A stretch of DNA of 51,949 nucleotides from Pelargonium nanum (Eukaryota > Streptophyta > Magnoliopsida > Geraniales > Geraniaceae). The DNA is taken from positions 1-51,949 of the forward strand of contig JAYMTF010000117.1 of NCBI GenBank assembly GCA_036897485.1, written 5' to 3'. The notes under the pieces were generated by a model. It was not told where the DNA came from. It did not search any database and saw nothing but the letters and a program-made list of their open reading frames with translations. Within the stretch, counting starts at the first letter, position 1. The number at the start of each line of letters is the position of its first letter. Positions 36,069 to 47,596 of the stretch are shown here, in pieces. A program made the position numbers and the translations under genes.

Positions 36069-36108
36069 TCACCATGACCAACCATGCTCTCCATGGTGAT
36101 GGTGGTGA
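36069..36108. other. Imperfect hairpin
   Basis: 'tcaccatgaccaaccatg' (36069–36086) and 'catggtgatggtggtga' (36092–36108) are nearly complementary around a 5-nt loop. Both arms are built from CAT/GGT triplets. It is too short and low-complexity to call a microRNA precursor. Confidence 0.5.
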
Positions 36109-37872
36109 CACAGAAACATGCCTCCTCTGGGTTGGGACCCTGTGGTTTCAGAGGGGTCTAGAGAGAGGTTGGAAGTAACTTCAAATGGGACTTTGCTATC
36201 CTTTTTTGGCTTCTCTCTCTCATGGGGCTTTCAATTGCTTGGGGTCTTTTGGTTGGGCTGTTTCCTATTTAAAGCCAGGTTGGTTTTTTCAAAGCTCTTG
36301 ACCCCCCAAAACAAAACAAAACCTACACCTACCATATATACCCAATATATACATACATATTTGTGTGTGTATATCACATGGTACATTCATTCCTCTTGAT
36401 CTACTTTGATATTTCCATGTCACAAATATTTACTCATCAAACAAACAAACCTCTGCCATTTGGGTTTCTACTTCAATCCCACTCCATGTGAATCAAAGAG
36501 TGTCATCAATAATATGATAGTATATTTTAGTCTGAATTTGAATTTTTATTTTATTTTTATTGGGATGCAAGAGTTTTTGGAAGGTGAAAGTGCATTTCAA
36601 AAGGACATACCTTACTTGGAAATATCCCATCCTTTTACCTGGTTTTTATTGAGGTTGGTTTAGAATTTGTGTCGATGGGAAATGAGAAATGCACGCATCC
36701 TCTTAATTCATTCACAACCGAGCTATGTTTATAAATGAGACAGATGAGTGTCGTGTAAATCATATATTTTATTTTCTTAAACCTACCAACATGTTCTTCA
36801 ACTATTCAATGATGTTTATACAAGTACCTCAAATTTAAATATATACATGTAGTTGAGACTAAAACACTATACCTTCTTTCGTAGATTTCTTCTATTAATT
36901 TTAATCTTGATAGGAAGAGCTAAATCTTTAACCTCCTAGAGCATCTATTTATAATATAGAAATTTATCTATACAATAGTATCATAAGCTAAAATTTAAGA
37001 AACTGACACACTTTTATGAAGATTTTACCAAAAATACTCATGTCAATTCATTAAGTACCTCAAATAATTCAAACTAATCTCAACTCTTAATTATACTTTC
37101 ATAGGTCCTAAGTAGTGAATATTAAGATCTAGATTTGATATCTATGTTCCCGTTACAAAAATATTAAGTACTTTTGCTTCATTTATGGTCGCTTTCGTCT
37201 AAAATAATTAAGCATTAAATGTTTTTCTAAATCTTGAGCAACTCTTTAAAGAGGGTCACCAGAACCTTTCTTCATTATGGTAAAGAAATGATGGGTTTTC
37301 TGGATTAGACTCCAGGAAGGTGACACAAAACAGGTGGGAGATTAGGGTTAGGGTTGTGTGTTAATGACATGAATAAAGTAATATAAATATAAATATATAT
37401 ATGTATATATATTATGATTCAAAGTTTGTATAGTGAGTGTTTGGTTGTTGGGTCAACTTCAGGTGGTTAACTGAAACCCAGGTTAAGCCACTTCCATCAA
37501 AGTTTACCAAAAAGAAAGAAGAAGAAAAAGTGATGGTGATGGAGATGGTGATTGAAGGCAACAGCTACATTAAGTGGTGGGGTTGTGGTGTGTTTGTGTT
37601 GGCTTTTGCTAGGGTTGGGTTTGTGTCAACCTCTCTCACTCTTTTGAAAATGAAAGAGAGAGAGAGGTGGTGTCTAGCTAAGTAGAGACCTGCAGTGCAC
37701 AAGCCCAACCTAGCAAAGAAGCACACAACACAAACACATCACATTACAGACCCATTTTCTTGTCAATGTAGCAAGAGACAGACCCAAGAAACCATCATCA
37801 CTTCACTCTACTCCTGCTAGCTGACTCTTCTAGCTCTTCCCATTAGTCATTAATTATTATTTTCTTTCTCAC

Positions 37873-37888
37873 ACTCACACGTGTGAGT
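37873..37888. promoter_or_regulatory. Extended palindromic G-box upstream of the MYB gene
   Basis: ACTCACACGTGTGAGT is a perfect 16-bp palindrome centred on CACGTG, about 325 bp upstream of the putative TATA box. Full symmetry beyond the hexamer would suit a symmetric bHLH or bZIP dimer; its use is inferred. Confidence 0.5.
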
Positions 37889-38212
37889 TGATATATAAAA
37901 ATATCAGTACTATAAAGATATGAGATGTGAAGGTGAGTGGTTAAATATACTTAAAAGCACTCTTGTTTCGTGTAGGTTTCTGTTAAAACACTTTTGCTGT
38001 TTCTGCTGATCTTTAGCAGTTTCTTCTTCACTCTCTGTCCATTTTTTTACTAATTAGTGTACATTTTTATATATCATCTCTGGCTGCCTCTATGACTTTG
38101 TAACAGTTTCTTTTCTTCAAAATGTACATCAGCAACCTGTCACCTCACCTCTCTCTCTTTCTCTCTTAGCTTCAAAAATATAATTGTGTGTGTGTGTTGT
38201 TAATGCTAGTTC

Positions 38213-38220
38213 TATATATA
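38213..38220 (+). promoter_or_regulatory. Putative TATA box of the MYB gene
   Basis: TATATATA about 125 bp upstream of the start codon, after a (TG)n tract. A start of transcription near 38245 would exclude the short frame ATGGCTTCACC at 38233 from the leader. Confidence 0.55.
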
Positions 38221-38343
38221 GAGAGAACACCAATGGCTTCACCTACTGCTTCTTTTACTCATCTTTAAGTCCTTAACAACAACAACAATTCCTCTGCTGC
38301 TGCTACTGCCACTTGTTTCTGTTTCTTTCTTTGTTGTTCTTGA

Positions 38344-39833
38344 ATGGGCATGGTTTATGCAGACATGGGCTCTCTCTCCCTCAGCCCCAACTATGGCCAT
38401 GGAGGTGGTGGTTCTGGTGGTGGTTCAAAAGAGGGTTATTTCTGGAGGAATATGGAAAATGGTGGCAAGGTAGCAACAACAGCTGCTGCTTCTTCATGTT
38501 ACTTCTGGAACCACATGAGCAGCAACAATATGGATCATGTTGTTGTTCATGGCCATGGACATGGTCATGAGGATAATTGCAGTGATGGGTATGGAGAGGA
38601 AGAGGAAGATGAGGAAGCTGGCAAGGAGGAGATGATGATGATGATGATGTCCAGCTCAAGCACAAGCAAGAATGGGAACCAGGAGGAGCTCCAGGTCATG
38701 AACCCTAATGTTGGAGTGTTGAGATCAGGCCATAGCAATAACAAGGAAGTAGATAGTGGACAGTCCAAGCTTTGTGCCAGAGGCCATTGGAGACCAGCTG
38801 AGGACACCAAGCTCAAGGAGCTTGTGGCTCTCTATGGCCCTCAGAACTGGAACCTCATAGCAGAGAAGTTGGAAGGAAGATCAGGTATATACACCAATCA
38901 ATCTCAAATTTGCTATAACCTTTTTCATGTTCTTTTCACTTTGCTGTTACTGATATTTTTATATGTTTGTTAATCTGAAGGTAAGAGCTGTAGATTGAGA
39001 TGGTTCAACCAGTTGGACCCAAGAATCAATAGAAGAGCCTTCACAGAAGAGGAGGAAGAGAGGCTAATGCAAGCTCATAGGCTGTATGGTAACAAGTGGG
39101 CCATGATTGCTAGGCTCTTCCCTGGTAGAACTGATAATGCTGTGAAGAACCACTGGCATGTGATTATGGCCAGAAAGTATAGAGAACAGTCCAGTGCTTA
39201 TAGGAGGAGAAAGCTCACACAGTCTCATGTGTACAGAAGGTTGGAGAATATTGGGACAGAACCAGTCTACAATTTCCCATTTGGGTTCAACAATGCTGCA
39301 CCTATTGATTTCTTTCCACCTCCTCATGGTAAGTTTTGTGTTCTTGATTGATCTCATGAGTCAAATTTTGTTACATTTTGGTGAATGTGGAGTGTTATTG
39401 CATTTCAGGTCCCAAGAACCAGAGTAGTAGCAGCAGTAGGTCTTCTTGGGATAGGCCAATAATAAGTAATGAAACTCATCACTCATCAGTACTATCAGAA
39501 GCTCATGGTTTCCATCCCAATAACCCTCCATTGATGAACATGAACAGCATGAACATGATGGCAATGCAACAGTCAAGCTACCAGAGCTTTCACCACCAAA
39601 TCCAACACCAACCTTACTTGATGATGATGAGTGGTGATGGTGGCAGCAGCAGCAGCAGCTTCCCAGATTCAGCATCAACAACACTCTATCATCATCACCA
39701 TCATCAACATCAACATCAAGTGTCATCAATATCAGCAGCTAGTGATGATGATCATGATCATCACCATCATTCAGCAGAGACCAGAGCCATTCCTCCACCA
39801 TTTATTGACTTTCTTGGAGTTGGAGCCACATGA
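38344..39833 (+). CDS. R2R3-MYB transcription factor, subgroup 21 (MYB105/MYB117 type)
   Basis: Nuclear DNA-binding regulator; subgroup 21 members control organ boundaries, axillary meristems and secondary-wall programmes. Exons 38344–38884, 38981–39328 and 39409–39833 join in frame to 437 aa. The first intron splits the codon after GRSG, within R2, and the second follows the R3 end. R2 (about residues 145–195) contains [19 protein letters not shown] and [20 protein letters not shown]3 (about 197–247) contains [38 protein letters not shown] and [10 protein letters not shown]. The regularly spaced W residues are intact, and R3 starts with the usual F replacement. The CARGHWRP lead-in and [14 protein letters not shown] are subgroup 21 signatures. 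The N-terminal ~140 residues are low complexity: Gly-rich, HGHGHGH, an acidic run and six methionines. The tail is Ser-, His- and Met-rich and ends [12 protein letters not shown]. Translation could also begin at M8 (38365). A bHLH-interaction motif was not seen. Confidence 0.94.
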
Positions 39834-42297
39834 ATGGGAAGCTCATAGAAAAAACAAGAAGCAAAAAACAACAAGGGTTTTTTAATTTATAGTTTTTTTT
39901 TCTTTCTTATATTCTTTTACTTGCTTTCTACAGTTAAGTGTTAAGTTGAGAACTCAATGTGGATTCTGCTACAAAAGCCATTACAAGTAAAGGAAAGAAA
40001 GAAAAATCCCTTAGTGATGTTCCATTTGGGTGAAAAGAAAATCTCATCAGTACACTCTCTCTCTCAAAGAAAATCAACAATGAATTACAAACTCTAATTA
40101 ATAAGAACAGACATGACATAAAATCAAATACGAAACTCTTTTACCTAATCATGTTGAATTGTTATTCATGCTATATTTATGTTCATAGCACAACAAACAA
40201 ATGGTAATTTGTTTTGAGGTTGGTGTGAGTTTGTTAGGATTGTCTGAAACTTGTAAAGTATGATAAATGGATGATAATGATGATCAACAAAAAAAAAAGT
40301 TTAAAGAAATTAGGAATAGGAACATCCTTTTCTCATGGGCCTGAGCAGCTGCAAAACACAGGCACAAATTCTGCAAAGCCAAAACTAGATGATATAAAAA
40401 AAGAATATACATGGACAAAATAATATAGAAGCATTCATGGCAAGAACTGTTTCAACATCATCAGAAGAATTTGAATAAAGAAAAATCTTAGTTGTAGCTA
40501 GAGAGAATTTATTCAATTCATTCATGGACACAACACACATCTTTAAATTTTTTTGCTGTTTCCTGCAAAAATGAGCTCATCTTTTAATAATTTTCAAGCT
40601 CAATATCCAATATCCAATATTCTATTCCTTCATAGGTTTCTGCTAATATTACAAGTGACCCATTTATTGGGTTTTTTATTGGGCATAAATGTTCTTCTTC
40701 TGCTGACACAATTATTTAGAAATAAATAACAGTGTAAGAATTATTGATGTATTTATTTTTAATAACTTTAATTAATTAAGTTTATAAATATATAAATATT
40801 TGTACTAGAAAAATAACAGTATGGTAATGCAATTTGCAGCTTGTAGGGTGTGTCGGTTGTTGAGGAGCGATGATGTAATGAATGTGAGCCCATATTTGTT
40901 TTATTGGGCCCTATAGTGGGCCACAAAATTGAAGAGAGCCCAATATTTAAGAAAAACAACAAAATTCAAAGCTTTACCATTTGAGTAATGAGTATTGAGA
41001 GAGGAAAATGTTTCATTTTGAACCTCTAACTATCCATTTTGCCACAAACAAGTTTCCAAATTTTTTTAAATTTTAATTTCATCATATAATTATTCGCATT
41101 ATTTTAGTTTGATAGAAAATTATGCAATATTGTTTCGAATGACCCAATTTGTACCAAACCGTCAAATTTTGCTCTCGTGACAATTTTTATGGAATTTTTT
41201 TGTTGACATGGTGGCCAAGTGATGCTTATGTTAGCTTTATTTATGGACCAGTCTGAAACAAAATTGTGTATTGAGGAACATGGTGGCCACATAAGCTATA
41301 TCCAAATTAGCTTTTCAATTATACAACTTTGTTTCTAAATTGTCTCATTCATAAATTTAGTTAGCTTAGACATCACAAAAGCAAGAAAATTGTAGTTTTC
41401 TATTTTTAAATAATTGTCATCTCCACTTAACTTTACAATACCGATATGAAGTGGATCAATTCGAAACAGAACAATATAATTGAAGGGCCAAATTAGAATA
41501 ATATAAACAGTTTGAAGGCTATATTATACAAAAATTAAGTTAAGTACCAATTTAGAACAAAATAAATAGTTGAGAGAACGGAATGAAACATTTTTCTTAC
41601 CGTTACAAAGAGTATCGACCTATTTATTATTTTTAAATAATATTTTGGGTTTCAAAAAAAAATTGGATCCTATCCTGTTTAGGAGTCTAAGCTGACCCCG
41701 ATAACAAGGAGCTGTGCTTCAACTTAAATGGTGTAGATTTCATTTTATATGTAGAACTATTGCTGTTGGAGTTGATAAAGAAAAAAGAACAGAATTTTGT
41801 TAATGAGGCAATACAATAGTTGTTTTAAATTTTTGTACTGTAAATGTGGACCCAAAAAGAATAGACACGAAAGAAATGCATTAAATTTTTTGAATAGATT
41901 TATCTATAAAGTAATATGCTTGAACATTATGCATGAAATTCGCAAAGTTCACGTGAATTGAAACAATTAGTCAAACTTCATGGGCATGATCTGGACGTCA
42001 CCCTATTTTAATTTTCGTAGTGATTTGAATATTTTAGTTCTTTTTCATCTTAGAGTTAGTATAATTATGATAATTTGTGAATGTATTGTTATAGGCTCTC
42101 TAATACATAGAATTTGTTAGTTTTTCATAATAAATTTGTATGAGAGGTTTGTTTTTTGTTAACCAATTGTTAATTTCATAACAACCCACAATAAGATCTT
42201 TAATATGTACATACACACACTCATGACTCAAACAAAAACCTTTGGGAGATTCATTACACTACCAAAAACTGAAGAAGCTTACCAATTCAGCATAAAA
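39834..42297. other. MYB 3' region, MITE and intergenic DNA
   Basis: About 39834–40130 is probably MYB 3'UTR and flank. A large inverted-repeat element lies at 41003–41598. The rest is AT-rich and without recognised genes. Confidence 0.45.
41003..41598. mobile_element. Inverted-repeat element, MULE-like MITE
   Basis: The left end 'gaaaatgtttcattttgaac' then 'ctctaactatcc' pairs with the right end, whose reverse complement reads 'gaaaaatgtttcattccgtt' then 'ctctcaactattt'. The arms extend about 50 bp with substitutions, and the interior of roughly 500 bp has no coding capacity. The size and long imperfect inverted repeats suit a Mutator-type non-autonomous element. The 9–10 bp target duplication could not be confirmed. 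Confidence 0.55.
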
Positions 42298-42795
42298 TTA
42301 ATTAATTCCCATAAATTTGACAAACTCATTAAAATCAATGACTCCATCTCCATTCTCATCAGCAACATTGATCATCTTCTTGCACTTATCAACCTGATCT
42401 GACCAACCCTCTAACCCCAAACCCCAAAGAACCCTCTGTAACTCCTCTGCATCAATGAACCCATCTCTGTTCTCATCATACACATCAAAAGCTTGCTTCA
42501 GTTCCTCCATTCTGGGCTCTTCTGTAAATATTAATCTTGACAGCTCATCATCATCACATGCCTCATATAATCTGTCCATCACCATCCTCAAATCTTCAAT
42601 CTTCATCTTCTCATGACCATTATCAGCAGCAGCATTGTCAAGAGAAGAACTGTGGGGGATCAGTGGCTGAGGTCTAGGAGAGGTCAAGAAAGTGACAACC
42701 CAGTTGAAAAGTTTGGAAATTGAAGAAAACCCAGATGGGAATTGGGCTGAATTTGCCAGTTCCTTGATGATCATCACCATTGTTGGTCTTCTCAA
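42298..42795 (-). CDS. Calmodulin-like protein with two EF-hands (CML45/46/47 type)
   Basis: Single-exon gene for a 165-aa calcium sensor. EF-hand loop 1 is at residues 107–118 (DENRDGFIDAEE) and loop 2 at 146–157 (DENGDGVIDFNE). Both have Asp at loop positions 1, 5 and 9 and the bidentate Glu at 12, so both should bind Ca2+. They form one C-terminal pair; no other EF loops are seen. The N-terminal ~60 residues contain a hydrophobic helix (about 28–38, KLFNWVVTFLT) and a Pro/Ser linker, as in the plant CML45/46/47 group, where it may anchor the protein at membranes. Those relatives are somewhat longer, as I recall. The first ATG is used; M6 or M8 are alternative starts. Neighbouring genes are kilobases away. 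Target and tissue cannot be read from the sequence. Confidence 0.9.
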   Translation of the reverse strand: MRRPTMVMIIKELANSAQFPSGFSSISKLFNWVVTFLTSPRPQPLIPHSSSLDNAAADNGHEKMKIEDLRMVMDRLYEACDDDELSRLIFTEEPRMEELKQAFDVYDENRDGFIDAEELQRVLWGLGLEGWSDQVDKCKKMINVADENGDGVIDFNEFVKFMGIN

Positions 42796-45700
42796 AATTA
42801 TTCAAGTTTATAAGCTTTGGAGTGATCTGATGAAAAAATGATCAGTTCTTTGAAGCTACTTAAAAAGAATGTTGAGTGTTGAGTACTCATATTAATGATG
42901 ACAACTGTAGGGTTGAATCTTGCAAGGAAATTAATGAAAAGGTCTAGGTTTCTTTTCTTGCTGAGTGAAAAGAGAACATGGATTCAGAGAAGGTGAAGGC
43001 AAATTACTGGGAAGGTTCACATCTTGTTCCTAGAAGAATTTAGAGGCCAGTAACTGACCAAACCACACGATTAGTACCAAACAAGTACTAAAATGCTCTA
43101 CATGAGTTGATTGATGCTATTTCAGGCATTAAAGTACGTCATTCGTTTATCTGATAAATATAAAATTCGAACTTTTGAATAACATTTTGCATATAAAGAA
43201 TAAAAAATGGTAACGACAATCAAAAATAAAATATTGATGAAATTCATATTTCAAAGCGATCTTCGTAGCAACAAAATTATAATCCAAACATGAACTAGGT
43301 TTCTTTTGTTCCCATTCACATTAACAACCTGTTCAAAGTCACGAGTTAAATTCATTGTAGTACAATAATGTGTTCACATGACTTCTTGGCAAAAAGAAAT
43401 GTTTTTTCTCTTGGAACTGCATGTTCTTTATGTTTTACTTTCCAAGTTCCAAAGAAGTTTCCAAAGTCTTGAGCATGTAATGTAAGTAACTGATGGTTTG
43501 TGAAATTTCCAAGAAATTGTTGTGACATTTCTGTTTGGCCTTGAGTTCTGGCTTTTCTACTATTAGTACATATAATATGGGCAGTGCATTTTGTTAATGG
43601 GCCTCTTTAAAGATCAAAGTTTCTGTTATGACCATACTCAATTTGAACTTGGGCTTCAGTTTTGATGCGATGTTCATTTAGGCCCATAACCACTGGCCTA
43701 CTATTAAATCAAGACAAGCCTAACATGAAGTCTATCTTGAGTTTGGGCTTGAGGTTTATCATATTTTGATAGTGGAGTAGTATAGAAACAATCTCAATCA
43801 AACATTTGTATGTGATACAATACTAAACCAAGTTGACGAGTATATGTCATCTTATGAATCAACGCGATATCTGTTTCAAAAGATTTGTGAGTATGAAGTG
43901 TCCGGTCTAAATTCTTTTTTTCATTTTTTTTTGTCTTGGTTAAGCCTCAACCACCATTTGTTTAGCCAATACTCATTGCTATATTAGTTTGTATATGTAT
44001 CGAATAAGAAAGTTCAGCTTCTAATCGTAGTTTCAACCTCTAAAGTGATCACGTTTTTAGTTTACTTTTTTGAAGCTTTTTACAACTGGTTTCTTATAGT
44101 CATATCAGCAAAAATGTCATGTCACTATATTATGTCAACGGATAAATCAACACTCAAAACATTTCTGCATCGCCCATTGTTTTAGACATAATTCATAATC
44201 TCAACTTTTAACTTTTTAACATCTATACTTTCATTATTTTTGTCTTTTATTTCGAGCTTGAACTTATTTATCATATTTTGAAATTAGATTGCACGCCGCT
44301 AATAAAATCTATCACGTTTTCACATGAACTTAAGCTCTATTAGGGTTCTAAATCAATGGTTAAATTTATTTGACAAACAACTTAACATTAGTGGTATTTC
44401 AAGTGAAACTAGTGCATTGACAATTTTTATGTAATATTAAGAAATGTATCAATGGTTTACTTGGGTGGCAATAGTAAATTTTATAATTTATAATTGCAAA
44501 ACTTGTGACTTGCCTTTTGTTTTGCACCATAAGAAAAAAGGTGCATTTTTTGTTTTGGCTTTCCTCTTGCAATGGAAGATGAAGATGAATCATCTTTACT
44601 TTGATAAAAATATTTCATTGACCAAAGGTGTGACAAAGCCAGCCACTCCATGAAAGTGAAAGTGAATTGTCAATGCCTAATCAATTTTCCATAATCTACA
44701 TTAAAGTATATAATATTTTAAATTTATTTCTTAAAGTCCATTAACTTTCCATACCAGCATAATTGCAGCAAGTTTTGCTGGCTTTACACCAAACATCTTA
44801 TCTATGAATTATTATATATATTTTCTCTTGCTTTCCTTTTTGACAATATGGTAATAAATATTTTAGATAAATACATGGTACTTCAAAAATCATACTATTG
44901 TGCATGCTTTGCTAATTTGCTAATTGCTTTACTAATAATGTTTTTATAATTTATCAGATAAGCTTCTTTTTTTTTCTCCACTACCATAGAAAAGCAAAGA
45001 AATATGAATTTCTTATTTTCATTTTCTTTTCTTTTTGTTGGTGGGAATTAAAGGTGTACATTCCTCCACTTTATCATGAAAAGTGACTTTTCCTCTGAAT
45101 CACTTTCCAAGCACTTGATTTCATTTCATTTCCTACAGAGAAAAAAAAAAGTAGAAAAAAGACATCACATTTGTAGGCTATTTCATGTCAATATTCCCAA
45201 AATCTTGAGTGGACTTTGTAGAAAATTACACTTAAATAGTCCCCACAATATTTACTTTCATGATGTTACTTGAACAATTTGAGTTGGATTATTGGGTAAA
45301 AGAACATGTCGACAACTTGACTTTACAATTTTCAACTTACTGATTTTATTTTATTCTGAACTATTCAATATTGTACTTCACATTCAGCAACGTCAAAATT
45401 GAATCGTATAAAATCCAATATGAATCTATCAAAATCATCCTATCCTGTCCACAATTTATTTGCTCATTCTCCACCATCGATCCTAGTCAAATTTGTGATG
45501 GTGCTTGACAATTAATTTTCACTCAAAAGGGCGATTTATCAAACTCAAACCTATTTCACATTGTATTTATCAAACATCATCGTTTTTCCCATCGGAAGTG
45601 GTTCAATCCTTTTATGCTTGTATTATTACTCACTGAATAAACACGGATTTAAATAATTGACTTAATTAGTTTGTTCTTTCGTTAATGTCATCATCATTAT

Positions 45701-47596
45701 TGATTGTTCTTGTTTTAACTTCTTGTAGACGTCTCGTTATCATCTTTGCCTTCGCAATATGCTAGTTTGTAAGATTATGTTAACTACATATAAATTTATT
45801 CTTTTCATTTAGTTTGCTTTGAATCGTATTTTATGTTTTAAGTTATTTTTATATTTTATTTCTACTCTCAAGGTGAAGATTTTGGTATTTCTTCTATTAT
45901 TGTAAGTTTTATTTTGTGTTCTCTTGTTAAAAATTATTTTTTATTCTTATTCTTCATTGCAAGTCAATGAGTTTTTGTTGGTATTGTTGCATATCGGATG
46001 CTTATGAAGAAAACAATAATTGTGCATATTGTTCCATTGTTGCATTCAGTACTTTAGCAGTGGATTGTTCTTCTGAACATTTGAGATTTGTGAATGAAAT
46101 ACTCATCTAGAATATTTATTTTCTCGTCATATCTATTATTATTTGAGTCGGTAATTTGCTTAGATTATATTTCCTTTTAAAAAATTTAGTTATTCCTGTC
46201 AAAACTCCTTGTCAAAAATTGTGACAACATATGCAATGCACTCATGAGGACAAATTTATGTCTAACATAGGACTTTGGCAAATTAGATTAGGTTCTTAGG
46301 GAATTTTTGGTGGAGCTTTTGTCAGTGTCCAATGAGGGTTATGCTCTTTTGGTATATTTATCATTTTTATGGGACTTCTCAAGGGAACCAATCAAAGGGT
46401 TGATGTCAACTTTCCACAAAAGGATCTTGTATACCTCCAACTCCAAGGAGAGCCACTAGATTGCCTAGATTTTATAAGAGGTACCAATCATGTGAACTTT
46501 AGTTCTCATTCTGTGGTCAAAAATTGCTTCAAATGCTAGGATTTGGTGTAACTTCATAAATCTTGGTAAAAGAAAAAGAAAAGGAAAAAAAATGCTGAAA
46601 TCAAGATATTCTGATCTGACTTAGAGAGAAAAAAGGTGCCAAAAAAAGGTAGCTACAGCTTCCAAATTAATGCTAAGGAACAAAAACAGGAGGACAAGAA
46701 ACAGAAATGCCATTGCCAGAGAAAAAGGTTTGTGATATAATTTGCACATGCAATGGGGTCCCAATTATCAACTAATGCTTCTGAAGAAAATGTGGCCACA
46801 ATTCTCTGATAGCAACAATGAAATATCAGAGTGTCTCAACCCTGGCTGATAGATCACAGACACATATACCCAATCTGACATTGATGGCTCTATTTGATCT
46901 AAAAAGTAAATGACCAACTTGACTGTATATTTGGCAAGAGCAAAATTTATCAGCACTTCTTCTGACTTTTTGTGTTTAGTTTTGGTTTCTTTTGGGATCA
47001 AAAGAGATTGATGCTTGGCCTTTTGTGACATGAGTTCTTGTTTATCTGCTCAAATAATACTAACATTTACAGCAGTTTTCACATTCATGATTTCCCGGTT
47101 TCACATAACGATTAACGAACATATACAGGAATTTGAGTGAGGATCAAAATGAACATTAGATTATTATTGAGAACGGAGGTTTACATGACTATAATTTACA
47201 GCTTTATTCTACTATACTCGGGGCCTGTTACATCCAAAACTCGTTTAGTTTTGTAGTTACATCTCAAATCTCAAATGTGTAAGTATGAATACAAGCAGTT
47301 GACGAAAGAATCGTCCAAGATCATGACAAAAACTCCTGTGCATACAGTTACAGATGAGATAAAATAGTGAATTCATGAAGAGCAAGTTATAGATACCTCT
47401 GCTCGATCTCATTCATGGTACACACTTTGGATGGCCTTGCAAATCAGATGTTTGGCGCTGAGGTTCCTTAGCATAACTAGGCAGCACAGGTTCATCAGCA
47501 GCAAGGAATTGCAGTGAGGTAGTTCATATTCCTTTGCTTTGCCAGTTCGCCATTATTGTAGAAACCTTAAACCTCAACTTCTTCAGCTAGCGCGCC
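42796..47596. other. Intergenic, no gene seen
   Basis: The first ~200 bp are the likely promoter of the CML gene on the minus strand, with no strong TATA box. The remainder is AT-rich on both strands with no recognised protein family, tRNA or complete transposon. About 47150–47596 is probably 3'UTR of the Dof gene. Confidence 0.45.

Larger units (their letters stand above)
34792..37860. other. Intergenic region upstream of the MYB gene
   Basis: AT-rich, no gene. It contains a 30-bp tandem repeat (35582–35675), a strong hairpin (36069–36108) and mononucleotide and dinucleotide runs. Open frames around 36118–36660 and 37437–37685 lack family signatures and composition support. Confidence 0.4.

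Noticed and set aside
37341-37356. 'ttagggttagggttgtg' telomere-like repeat
   Set aside because: Barely two units of TTTAGGG-like sequence; too short to be an interstitial telomere tract.
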